64,000 bases of DNA from Cheiracanthium punctorium. Lineage: Eukaryota; Arthropoda; Arachnida; Araneae; Cheiracanthiidae. The stretch's first letter is position 1, and each line of letters begins with the position of its first letter. The notes beneath the pieces are model-generated. The model had not been told where the DNA came from. It did no database searches and saw only the letters and a program-made list of their open reading frames with translations. Both the position numbers and the translations under genes were made by a program. This document shows positions 46,831-57,776 of this stretch, in pieces. Location: contig JAWZYV010013029.1 of assembly GCA_038373885.1 (NCBI GenBank), forward strand, positions 153,699 to 217,698, given 5' to 3'.

Positions 46831-49775
46831 TCCTAGTGGCCATATTACGGCGAAGCCATGGAGGTAGAGGCGAAGCTTGTAAAAGACCGGGGCCATCGCT
46901 AAGCAACGGGCCTGCTTATGAGTTGCCATCGCTAAAAATGAGTTTATCATTGAGGCCTGTTTTCCCCAGTTACAGTATTCTATTTTATTATTCTAAGTAT
47001 TATAAATGTTATATTATTTTATTATTTTAAAACAATTTTTTTTATACTTTTGTCGTACTAAAGAACTTTAGATGTAGGTAATCGTTTTATGAATCTTGCG
47101 CCATTTTCTTTCATGAAAATTTGTCCTAAAATTCGAACATTTTGCTCTGAATGTAAAGGTAAGTGAACGCTTATAATGTATTTAGAAATTCTAAAAATAT
47201 GTATGTAAATCATGTTTAGTGAATAATTACTCATGTGTTATTTATAAATAAATTATTTTAATCAGAAATCGTATTACTTGAGTAGTTTTTATTCTTGTAA
47301 ATAAGCATGACGTTGTGATACTATTTAGACAATTTAATTTTGCCAGTTGAAAATGTTATTTATCAGTTATATATGCCTTGATTATGTGATTAAGACTTAC
47401 ATCTGGTACAGTGCAGAAATACAGTAAATTATAAATTATTGATTTTTGCCCGTTTATACAGAAACTTCAAATGTAGTTAATATTTTGTACAAGCGTTCAG
47501 TATGCTTGCTCAATTCCTAAGTTCGATTGAGAAAGCGACAAAAGAATAATATATACTACATGAAATGTCTTTATTAAAGAATAATTAATTCGGGGATCGC
47601 GCTATAGAGCGTATTTTATCAATTTTCTCCAATATACTGGATATCCCGAAAACACTGAAATGCGCTTTAATACATCATTTGTTAAAGATTAATCTTGAAT
47701 TGTTTAAAATAACGTAGGGAATACGACTACGTTCATGAAATATTCATTATAAAAATGTCTTTCTCATTTGTGTATTTAGTTATTTTAAAGTATATTAAAT
47801 ATCCACTTGTGAAACTAAAATAAGCAATTGTGAATCATGAGAGTAAGCGCTACTTTGTTTTTCCTTCAAATTATATGCATCTATTTTCTTTATGTAAATA
47901 TGTATCATAGTAAACAAATTAATCATGACTTCGTACTTGAATTAGTAACACAATTACTACTTAAAACTACATTAAATAACGTTTGAAAGCACTGGGAAGC
48001 TTGAGAAATGCCTGATGTATACGGGAAGACTCGAGCATCCGTAGGCCTCTTTGGATTGCTCATCAAAATACACGCGCAGGCCCGTTACTAATTGCGAAGG
48101 CCCCGGGCCATCGTGATTCTGCCGGGACTGCTTGTGCACTCTGAAAGAGGCCTACGGACGCTTCCTGATTGGTTAGATTCGGCCGTTAGATGACGTGTCT
48201 AAGTGCTGGAACCAATAAGTGATCATCCGTAGGCCTCTTTGGATGACTCATCGGAGTGCACAAGCAGGCCCGGTAGAATCATGATGGCCCCGAAAAGACC
48301 ACTTTGTGTGGTCTTCGGTCGACAAGGTCTGTGAGACATTTGACAAGTGTTGCATTCCTTGCCAGAAAGCTGGTGTCGCAGTCGGTCCTATTTTTTAAAA
48401 TTCCTACCTCTATAAATAATAGAGTAAAATGTTCTGCTGCTTCAACAGTCGTTAAATGCTCTTTTGGATGATAAGGTTTCGCCTATCAAACGATTAAAAT
48501 ACTAGGCTATATAAATAAAACTTTGATGAAGGTATTAATTTTAGAAAAATAGAACCGACTGCGACGTTTGCAAAAAGGCATGATCTCCAGACAAATAAAG
48601 TCAACTGTCTGAAATTTCTCACTGGTTTCAACTCTTTTCAATCATGTTAGAAATCGTAAGCACTTTGCCTCCTTCTGCATGGAATATTTACTGCCTCGCG
48701 TGTATCTACAGATTCTCACAATGGCCAGAGGTTTTTCCCATGGCTGATTAGAAAGCTGAAATTTGTGCTGAAGCATTCCTGTGCTTATGAATTTCTAGAT
48801 TTGTCATACCAGGCACCATTACTATAGATAGAGGCACACAATTTGAATGTGAAATGTTAATTCTTTAGTGCGCAGTTTTTCTCACATGCAAAGCTGCAAA
48901 TTCTTATACTCTTTCAAAAAAGTATTTGAGTGCAAGTCAATTTCCCTCTGTCAGTTTCATTATATTGTTCTTTATAAATTGTAGATTACGTGGTATATAA
49001 TAACAATTTCTAATATTTATTGTTGCTGCATGCTATTTTTCAAAAAATAATCAATGACTCAGAAAAATAATGTAGGAAATTTCTGTCATACTTGAATATA
49101 TTTTTGAGTGTATATACTAAATTTTGCTATTTCTAGAAAAACACGAGCTTAAAGGGTTAAATATCTGAATTTTAAACACGTTCGCTGCCAATCACGCTGC
49201 TGAATTTCCTATATCAGTTTTGTGAAAAACTAATTTTTTTTTGTTTTGGAAAAACATACAGTTTGAAAGAAATATGTGAAATTTTTACTATTTACGACAT
49301 GAATCATTTATTATTGAAAGCAATAATTTATATGGGAAATTGACATAAGAAATTTGACTTGTCTAATCCAGCAGTGGATGAAGTTAGGGCTTTTAAGAAA
49401 TAATATTCGTGAAATAAAGATAGGACTAAATAAAGCTTAAGTATTTTTTCGACTAAGTGAAGTTGCTTTTCTGCAGTATTTTCTTGGGAAAATATCTAAC
49501 GTTCCATGGTTCATACAAGTCCTGGATTCAAATTTTTGCGATTATTATAAAGATCTTGAATGCTGTTAAAACTTTTCGATTTTTTTTCCTATGCATGTTT
49601 TCTGCGGTTTACCAATTTAACTCACTTGTAATGGAAGAGATCATTTTTATGCAAATCAGAGTTGTAGCAGAAAACATGAACGTTTATCGTGAATAACGGA
49701 TTGTAAATCTGGAGTTACTGTAATAGAAGTTTTAAAGTTTGTGATTTGAAGGTCAAAGTTTGTGTTTCAGTTAAA
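46831..49775. other. Region upstream of the WAP gene
   Basis: Apart from the foldback cluster at 48036-48303, this is AT-rich without recognised coding sequence. It should include the promoter and any 5' untranslated exon of the WAP gene. No confident TATA/initiator pair was identified. Confidence 0.45.
48036..48303. repeat. Foldback cluster (CCGTAGGCCTCTTTGGAT family)
   Basis: CCGTAGGCCTCTTTGGAT occurs at about 48039 and 48226. An inverted AAAGAGGCCTACGG lies at about 48144. All are followed by CAAGCAGGCCCGG-type sequence. The first two form a hairpin element and the third is a half copy. A related GGGGCCATCGCTAAGCAACG segment at about 46889 may mark the far end of a larger element. Confidence 0.6.
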
Positions 49776-49842
49776 ATGAATATTCTGTTGTGTTTTACTT
49801 TTTTCTTCGTTGTTTTTCCAGCTTGCAACGCAGGCGTTACAG
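49776..49842 (+). CDS. Exon 1 (signal peptide) of WAP-domain secreted protein gene
   Basis: This exon encodes the N-terminus of a predicted secreted protein. The ATG at 49776 opens 22 codons with a hydrophobic core (MNILLCFTFFFVVFPACNAG), a typical signal peptide with likely cleavage after the Ala-Cys-Asn-Ala stretch. It ends at a consensus donor (ACAG|GTGAGT) after one base of a split codon, so the intron is phase 1. A TTTCAG five bases before the ATG could be an acceptor for an untranslated 5' exon. The frame continues exactly into the exon starting at 51800. The exon was built by eye from splice motifs, with no transcript support. It is too short to find by ORF length alone, and it is supported mainly by the signal peptide and the matching phase. 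Confidence 0.72.
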
Positions 49843-51799
49843 GTGAGTTTAGCTAATTATTTTTCTAAGCTAAATTTTACTGAGAAATTGATAATTTAAT
49901 GTTCTTGTACGGATTAAAGTTTTATGAATACACGTTCATGATGGCGAAATTGAAGACAAAACAATTTTTGTAATAGTATGTTTATGCGTTTACAATTCTG
50001 AAGAAAGCAGATTTGTGTGAACGCAAAGATGAAAACAACGCTCTAATGAATAGATATAAAGAAGCGTATGCTCTCTGGCGAGTCATAAAACGTCATTATC
50101 GGATTAATGAACCTCTGAAGTTAGTTTACCTACGAGTGTTTACAATTGGAAGGGTGACTTAATAGGGTTACGTGTAAGGTGTTTTAGACGTAAGCCAATG
50201 GTAGAAAAATGAGAATCCCCCCCCCCCTCCGGAAAAAAAAATTCGCAACCAAATATAACAAGATCGCCCACCCCATTCTTTCTGGCTAAGCTCCAGGAAG
50301 AAATGACAAGATTAACGATGTACTCTCATCTTATCCTGCAACGCTTCTAAAATGCACGTTATGTTCCGCAAATATCTTTCTTGATAGAAAATCGTGTTTG
50401 AGTTGAGAATACGCACGTACGTTTGAATGTCATTCAAAATTTTAGGATTTTGAAAATAAAGCTTATGAAATCCCCCCCCCCTTACACACACAACTTTCAT
50501 TATCGTACATATTTTTTCGTGCTTTAGATGATTCCCATTTGAGTGACTACTCTCTCATTACACTGCACTTTACATAACATTACATTTAATGTTAATTTTT
50601 TTGGAAACACTTGCATTTGAAATGTGTTTTGTTATAATTAAGTAAAATCTTCTATATTAATAAATGAACCTTTTTTCGATCGTATTTTGACTGAAGTAAT
50701 TATCTGTTAGTCTTTTCAAATTCGATGTGCCCACTTCTTGGCATACTAATACTGATTATATTAATTGAAGTTCCCAATCTAGTCTTAAAAATTGGGTGGG
50801 TTTTATCTGAAGTTTAAACTTGAAAATGACTTCATGCGAAGTGAGATACATTTCCACTTTAAGACTAGACTCAAAAGAGGCCACAAAAAATTTGTTTTTA
50901 ATGCTTTGGACAAAACTTTAAAGTAGAAATTGCGTGTATTGATTGAACCAGTCCGCTGAATTTCTTGCGTGCATCAGAAAATAGTTTATAATAGCTGTAT
51001 ACTTTGACAATGTTGCTGTGGCGTTGCTTGAAGGACTAAGTAATCCAAAATTATTTCAGACTTCATGTACACTTATGACCAAAACTTCGTATCTTTAGAT
51101 TGAAGAACATGCCCATAAGAACTATAAACTTCTTGTCTTTACTATTTGGCTAGTATTAAATTCGTCTTTTGAAGTTAAAACTTATAGAGAGACTGTGATA
51201 AACTGAAAATTTGAGTTTTATTAATTCGAAATAGTAAAATTACAGTAATTCTTAATATATCTGTTTCAGTTGCTTTAATATGAAATGTCTGGTTACGTAG
51301 ATTGTCTGCGCAAACATGCAATTTTTATATACCAAAAAATATTCATCGAAACTGGCTATTTTGCCATCAGCCATAATTGAAGTTAAAATTTCCAAGTAAA
51401 TTATTGAACTAAAGTACAAATTAGGGGTCTAGCTTGGCGAGATTTCTTGAAGATGCCAAATTGGGGTGTTTTTTGTCCGTATACTTGAGGGTTACTTGCG
51501 TATGAGCAATGAAGTCTTACATTAATGTTTCTTAAAAGGACACGTTATCGCCTTCACGGCACGTGGCCTCTAATGTATACTCCAGAGTGTGATCACTACA
51601 TATAAATACTTAATAAACATACATAGAGAAATAAAACACTTTTCAGCTGTTGGATTTGCATTGTCACTCCCGATTAAGTTGCACAGCAAGATCAGCTCGA
51701 AGAGGCGCTCAGCAGCTTTGATAACACTGTTAATAATAGAATTTGGCAAAATTAATGCTAATTTTTTTACTTCTCAAATTAACAGATTGACATTTTCAG
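49843..51799 (+). other. Intron 1 of the WAP-domain gene
   Basis: This intron runs GT at 49843 to AG at 51799 and is phase 1. It is AT-rich with short C or A runs (50219-50240, 50471-50482). No transposon with clear ends and no other coding exon was recognised. The last 210 bases happen to be open in the exon 2 frame. Confidence 0.6.
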
Positions 51800-52375
51800 A
51801 GATACGACAAGCTGTAGATGAAGAAGCAGTAGTTGAAACGGTCACGGAAGATACATGGATGCCATCAAATGTTTTTGAAGTTAAAACCAGTACAAGTGGA
51901 ATCCAAATGGAGCAAGAAAAGGTTGAAAATCCAGTTACCACCGACCCTAATTGGGATTCTGATTCTAACCCGCTTTTCAAAGCTTTACGAGACTTCATAT
52001 TTCAAGCAAGTGATAATGTACTTGAGACGGATGATCATAACAATGATCCTACTGAAGAAATAGCGAAAATAATTGAAAAGGGTATAATAGAAGCCACTAC
52101 CATGTTTTTAACTCCATCCGATGATGAACAACTTGTACCTACATCCGAGGATCCAAGAGCAGAATCGATTTCAATATCCAAAATAGAAAATGATACTCCC
52201 GACTCAATATTAGACAGAATAGCTTTAAATATTATGGATTTAGCAGGTGAACAAAAGCCTAAAGCACTCAGCATTACGAACATTACCACTACGTGTAGTG
52301 ACTGTTACAACACACTAGAGACGTGTGTTTTGCAATGCTTTTTGCAGCACAACTGTAACGATGTGCAACGTCGAG
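51800..52375 (+). CDS. Exon 2: acidic Ser/Thr-rich region and Cys cluster of WAP-domain secreted protein
   Basis: This 576-base, phase 1-1 exon encodes residues 23-214 of the model. The acceptor is ATTTTCAG|AG at 51798-51799. A second AG at 51783-51784 is excluded because it would bring a stop into frame. The first 160 or so residues are rich in Asp, Glu, Ser and Thr, with no recognised domain. Two N-glycosylation sequons are predicted at N153 and N183. Near the end is a cluster of five cysteines (188, 191, 198, 202, 208; spacing C-x2-C-x6-C-x3-C-x5-C), then Arg-Arg at 213-214, a possible processing site. It ends at CGAG|GTAAGT. The open frame extends about 210 bases upstream of the acceptor, but that part is read as intron because it adds a Met-led non-secretory N-terminus. 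The odd number of cysteines suggests dimerisation or pairing outside the cluster. Confidence 0.75.
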
Positions 52376-55346
52376 GTAAGTTTTCTTTTTATCTTGTATG
52401 AACGATTTAATGCTGGGATTTACTGAGAACAACTCGTATCCAATACAAATTGACGCTCTTCTGAAAACAGATGCTGCATTAAACTAAAATATTCCCAGGT
52501 TAGACCTGGTCAAATTTTTCCATCCACTAATGTCAGTTTGCGTTTTTTAATTGCATAACATGAAATTGTAGCTTTAAGGCTTGCAGTACAAGACTTTAAC
52601 TTATGTAACACGTGTAGCATCAATGCTTTCTTAGTTTTATTTCATTTGAGCTCACCTGTACATTAACTGCGAAATCCTTGTTTTTAGCTAGATAATACCA
52701 ATATCCATGTAAACTCGTGAAAAGCTAATGTGTTTTTACCTTCTCATGTATTCCCAGTTTTTATTGCTAAGTATTGGTGTTTGTTCATTTTGTTTGGTTT
52801 TTAATACTTGCATATTAATTACTTATTTATTATTTACATATTTCGAAAATTTTCTTTTAGTTTGTTTTAAAGCGGAACGTTTTTAAAATCCATATCAGTA
52901 TATGTAGGAAACGGTTGAAATTAGTATACCATCCCGGCTAGAAAATTACTTATGGTTAGCAGTTAGATCTTTTATATTCTTTCTAAATGAAAATATTCTT
53001 TTTCCAAATGAAACACTCTGGCGATAAAAATGTTTATTAGCTTTGCATTACATTCATCAAAGCACTTAAGTTCTACTAGTTAAATAATTGTATAAATTCT
53101 CATTTAGACAGCCGGTGTTTATTTGGTCTTTCCAACGAAAAAGGAAAGCTACCCCCCCCCCCAAAAAAAAAAAACTGAGGCTTATGTTTACTCATCATTA
53201 TTACTAAGTCGAATAAACTAGATTTAGTCATTATATAAAATTTGAGGAAACAGCACGCTTACTAATTTTATTAGGAACGCAAAGGAGATTTTGGATTGCC
53301 TTATCAAGAGTTTTCTTTTCAAAAAAATTTGAACTGTAGATTTATAAATACTAAATTAAAAATGTTAATTTTGATGAATAGATAATTTATTTGGTCCTAC
53401 CTCTGAAACTTCCAACGAACGGTTTGTGGGTTGAAAAAAAAAAGATCGATCTTAAGATTATTAAAAAAAGGAAGAAAATCTGAAACACTTTCAGATTTTA
53501 AATACGCACCTAAGTGCTATGTATTAAGTGTATCATAGTTTATGCGTCGTCCCTACTTTTCTTCTTTATTCCATTAAGTTGAAAGTGTATCATTATTCAT
53601 GACTGTGCCGTATTTTGCTTCCTTGTTTCATAAAACCCATATTTGGAATAGAAATCTATCTTAAAATCGCCTACTTAAACTATTTTACAGTCGTTGCCAA
53701 GTACATTACAACTATACTTCATTGTTTTAAATATTGTTTCGAATGTCCATCATAATCCATGCGTGTGCCGTGTTTCTCTTTCGTGGGTTGATTCCTACTG
53801 AAATGCCCAGACTCTCGCCAAGGTGGCGATCATGAAACACATGGAGCTACCACGACGATTTTTTGTATTTAAGTGGCAATCGTAATGTAGAATTAAAATG
53901 GCGATTTGGAACAACCTGTAAGTAAAGTATTCCGTTACAAATTTATTTTGGGTTGCCCATTAATGTAGTTTTAATAATTGTCTTCCGATTCCTTAACGGG
54001 TGCGTTTATCGCTAATTTGTCCACTTTAGTTTTCATCTAGTTCTTTTGGGAGCGTTGAAACGTGCATAACTCCTAGAGACCCATGACTGCAAAGCTCGCC
54101 GAAATGCGGCTATTTTTTAGTTAGGCGAGCGTGGGTGGGTTAAAATAGGAACTAACTCTTTTTTGTTCCATAAAGCACATCTTTGGAATCGAAATCTATC
54201 TTAAATTCGCCAACTGAAACTGTTTAACAATCTTCGCCAAACATATTACAACTATCCTCTACCATTTTAAATACTGTTTGGAATGGGCATCATAATCCAT
54301 GAATGTGCAGTGTTTTAATTCCTTGTTCCACAAAACACTTATTTGAAATTGAAATCCATACTAAATCGCGTACCAAAACTGTTTAGCAATTTTCGCCAGG
54401 CATAGTCAAACTGTAGTTCACCTTTATAAATACCATTTAGAAAGTGTATCATAATCTATAAGTGTACCGTATTTGTTTTCTCTGTTCCATAGAACACATC
54501 TTCGGAATTGAAATCTATAGTGTGTGTAGGTGATACTTAAATCACCTACTAAAACTATTTTAGAATGTTCCCCAGGCGTTTTCTAACTATAATCGATACG
54601 TATAATAAATTTTCGCATTTTGGCACCCAGTTGAGCGATCATTTATCAAAAATTGCAAACCTTGTGACTTTCATCATTTTATTAACGCCTCCCCCCCCCT
54701 CCACATTATCTGGCAAACATATTTCAAAAGTGACTCGACGCGAAAATTGTACCAAAATCGTGTCTACACAAAAAGCAAGGTTGAAATTAATAGCACTCTG
54801 GTGCTTAAAAACAAAAACTGCAAAATCAATAAAATAATTTCGTTAAACGAGACAGCACAACACCAGCTAACAAAGAAATTTTTGTTATTTGAACAAATAA
54901 TTTGTTTGACTTTAAACAAATAAACCATTCAAACAAATAGTTTGGTTAAATTAACAAAACCATTTGGTTAGTTAAACCAAATTGATTGGTTAAATTCAAT
55001 GTTTTTTGAAATAACCAAATAATTTAAAATTTACTTAATTCAAAAAAATTTCAACCGGATAATTTTGTTGATTCAACAAAACATTTTTTAAGTGTACTTA
55101 TTGACTGAGAGAAAACACAAAGAACTTGTCTGTTCCTTGTGTGTTTGATTTCTTAATCTGTATATGTTAACAATTGGTAACATTTTAGGCCAATCCTCAT
55201 TTATGGAAACTAAGACAACTGCAGAACTGCTCAATTCGATAAACTTTAACCACGAATTGTCTACTAACAAATAAACTTGAATATTCTTGAAGTATTTCTT
55301 AATGTGAACTTTATCTATTTTTATCTTTAATATTTTATATTGCTAG
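52376..55346 (+). other. Intron 2 of the WAP-domain gene
   Basis: This intron runs GT at 52376 to AG at 55346 and is phase 1. It carries a diverged tandem repeat of about 160 bases (53500-54560, listed separately) and an AT-rich stretch with many AACCAAAT/TTGGTTA motifs (54840-55100). No other coding segment was seen. Confidence 0.6.
53500..54560 (+). repeat. Intronic tandem repeat, period about 160 bp, diverged
   Basis: A motif like CATCATAATCCATG followed by GTGCCGT recurs near 53522, 53588, 53748, 54288 and 54448. The 53588-53748 and 54288-54448 pairs are both 160 bases apart. Each full unit also holds a TTGAAATCTATCTTAAA-like segment and an AACTNTTTAACAATCTTCGCC-like segment. The stretch 53770-54160 interrupts the array. 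Confidence 0.65.
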
Positions 55347-55504
55347 CTCGTGAATGTCCTCCACCACCTGGAAGGCTTTGTAACATTTTCACTCAGTGGG
55401 GACCTGTTGATGAATGCCAAGCTCACGAGGATTGCAAGAGTCCTCTTCTATGTTGCAGTGACGGATGCGTAAAAAAATGTTCTACAGGTGTATGGAGAAA
55501 CTAA
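55347..55504 (+). CDS. Exon 3: WAP four-disulfide-core domain and stop
   Basis: This exon encodes residues 215-266 of the model. The acceptor is TTGCTAG|CT, and the split codon restores Ala. Eight cysteines (218, 226, 238, 244, 250, 251, 255, 259) have the exact WAP pattern in the C-terminal half, C-x5-C-x5-CC-x3-C-x3-C, with a Pro-rich N-terminal loop. WAP domains are small extracellular folds, often protease inhibitors or antimicrobials (whey acidic protein, elafin, crustins, waprins). A signal peptide, Cys-containing middle and single C-terminal WAP recall crustin layout, but the long acidic spacer is not typical of crustins. The stop TAA ends at 55504, with AATAAA at 55529-55534. Caveat: ACAG|GTGTAT at 55484-55493 would be a phase-1 donor, so the gene could instead continue downstream. 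Function and tissue are unknown; a venom role is not shown. Confidence 0.85.
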
Positions 55505-56256
55505 CTTTTTAATGAACTTTTTAATTTTAATAAATTTCTTATGTTTAACATGGTTGTTTCATAAGTCGTTGCTCAAATTTCATATCAGATGCATCAGGAT
55601 AATGAACGCTTTGACATAATGTGATGGTAATTGTACATACTTTCCTTGAGTCGACAGCAAAGTGTTTTGAATTTCTAACTATCGCAGTTTAGAAACTTCC
55701 GTAACTCTAGTAAGACTCTACTGGAAAATGAATAAAACTTCCAGTAAATTCTCTAAACATTGAAACCACAGATAAAGCTCCTTTTTATTTAAAAACGAAT
55801 TTATAGGTTTATAAATTCATTAATTTTCAATACGGTAAGTGCCCAACATCCTCCTTCAGGACACTCGTCATTGTGACTGTCGGTCATAAAAAATAAGACA
55901 ATACTTTTTCCTATTTTAATTTCACTAATGAATTTGATTTCTTGGATAGCAAAGTGAAAAACGCAAATGTTTCAGTTTGATTTCGTTTACAGCTTACATA
56001 CCATTTTAAAAATTAAATATGGTGCTTTTACCGGAAATTTCATATACGGTATATGTACAGGTAGTGTAATTTTTTACGGTACATACACCATATAGGAAAT
56101 TTATGGTATATGCACTTTTTTAACGGGATATATATATATTAATATTACTGTAAAATATTTTATGGTACTTAATGCCATTTGTGAAATTTACGGTATATGT
56201 ACTCATCCCAAAGCTGCCAGTACATGTACCGTTATTTGGGTCTGAAATCTTTTCCA
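55505..56256. other. Region downstream of the WAP gene
   Basis: No further cysteine-rich exon was recognised. From 55990 to 56230 an ACGGTATATGTAC-type motif recurs five or six times in both orientations, forming small palindromes. Confidence 0.5.
55529..55534 (+). promoter_or_regulatory. Candidate polyadenylation signal of WAP gene
   Basis: AATAAA lies 25 bases past the exon 3 stop codon. The hexamer is common by chance in such AT-rich DNA, so this is weak support that exon 3 is terminal. Confidence 0.35.
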
Positions 56257-56264
56257 GTGTATAA

Positions 56265-56699
56265 GAGTGGTGGATTATTGCAAGTTTGTCTGGGGGGGGG
56301 GTGTTGTTAGTCAGAAGATTGACATATACACCCATTTAATGAAAGTAAAATAGGATCTTTTACATTAATTTCTTTTTTCTCAGGGAGGGGGCGGTAGCCC
56401 CCTCTGCCCCCCCTTTTTAATCCGCCCTTGGGCAGATTAATGAAAGTTTGTCAGGGGGTGGCAGTTAGAAAATTGACATATATATCCATTTTATGGAAGT
56501 AAAATAAGATATTTTACATTTTTCTCGGGGGGGCGGTCGCCCCCTCTGCCCCGCACCCTTTTATGCAAGTTTGTCAGGGGGCAGTTATAAAATTGACATA
56601 TATATCCATTTTACGGAAGTAAAATAGGATCTTTTGCATTAATTTCTTTTTTCACGGCGGGGGGGGTCGCCCTCTCCGCCCCCCTTTAATCCGCCCTCG
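56265..56699. mobile_element. hAT-type element made of three tandem units, 8-bp TSD
   Basis: Three successive units of about 145 bases each contain GCAAGTTTGTC-type, ATTGACATATATATCCATTT, GGAAGTAAAATAGGATCTTTT and GGGCGGTCGCCCCCTCTGCC-type blocks. The whole is flanked by GTGTATAA (56257-56264, 56700-56707). A single related unit lies at 34328-34505. Confidence 0.75.
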
Positions 56700-56880
56700 G
56701 TGTATAAATAACACTAGAGTTTTCTTATCTTGGTTTAATCTTTACCAAGATAAGACCATACATTTGGTTAGAGAAAAAACCTCGATGTTGTTCACTTACC
56801 GTACATTTGGTTAGATACAAAACCCTAATCTTGGTTCAAGCTTTAACCATATAGTCGGTTAGAGAAAAATCCTAGATCCT

Positions 56881-57007
56881 GGTTCAACGTTTCACCGCAA
56901 AAATGGTGCTTGAGGAAGCACCACTAAAATGGTGAATCCTAGCACCACATTTTTCAAAATATCGGTTGCAGCTAAGTTCGCACCGGAATTTCGGTGAAAC
57001 GTTGAAC
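56881..57007. repeat. Foldback with GTTCAACGTTTCACCG arms
   Basis: GGTTCAACGTTTCACCG at 56881 is inverted at 56992-57007. Between them are several GGTGCTT/AGCACCAC motifs. A GTTAGAGAAAAA-type sequence is repeated upstream (56767, 56850), and a TG microsatellite follows at 57020-57039. Confidence 0.6.
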
Positions 57008-57361
57008 TATTTTTCTAACAGTGTGTGTGTGTGTGTGTTTCTGGATACTTAACGCCAGTAGCTTGTAAAGATAAATTTAAATTTTTTGAGTCAACGGCGT
57101 AACTTGATTGCTTTAAAAACTGTTTAAACATTGCATTATACCTCAAAAGAACATAGGTTTAACATAGAATGCTTCATAAGAAGGTTGTGGAGAGGGAAAA
57201 CCGCTTAAAAGCAAATGTATCAATCATACATTGATAACTAAATGTATCGTGAATGTGCTATATAAGCAACATAAACCAATCAGTTTGATAAATCATCGTT
57301 TCGGTTTTGCAGTAGAAATATTTTAAGTGTACCACAACGGCAAGCTCATACTTTGGAGTTC

Positions 57362-57520
57362 CACCAGTGGCCGAACGCATAGCGCTCTCAACTTGGAGAC
57401 GGAAGGTGCCTGGTTCAAAACCAGGTCGCCTCCGCCGACCTAACCGTTCGTAGTTTTCCGTGGTTTCCTCCGAAACTTAGCGTAGATACGGGATAGGTCC
57501 CCTTAGAAAGACCCCCCCCC
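57362..57520 (+). repeat. tRNA-derived SINE, Ser/Leu-like head, truncated 3'
   Basis: The head CCACCAGTGGCCGAACGCAT is followed by GGTGCCTGGTTCAAAACCAG, CGTTCGTAGTTTTCCGTGG and CCCTTAGAAAGACCCCCCCC. Sequence then changes to a GATGAGTTCGGGCTC fragment. Confidence 0.75.
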
Positions 57521-57776
57521 TACTAGAGATGAGTTCGGGCTCATTTTTTAAGCCCAGCCGGAGGACTTTTAATTCGAGCCTGCCCGAGCGATATTAAAGT
57601 CGGAGCCCGAAATTTCAGCTAATAAATAAATAAAAGTTAATTACTTCATTGATAAAGTATCATAAATTATGCCGTTTGTGCAAATTAAAGACAAATATAA
57701 TAGAGCCCACCAGAGTCCACGTGTAGCTAATTAGCCATAATTGCACATCATACTCAAGACTAGTATTTATAAAAAA

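Noticed and set aside
51589..51799. N-terminal extension of WAP exon 2 up to an ATG
   Set aside because: It lacks a signal peptide. The in-frame acceptor at 51799 joins to a signal-peptide exon at matching phase, so this is better read as intron.
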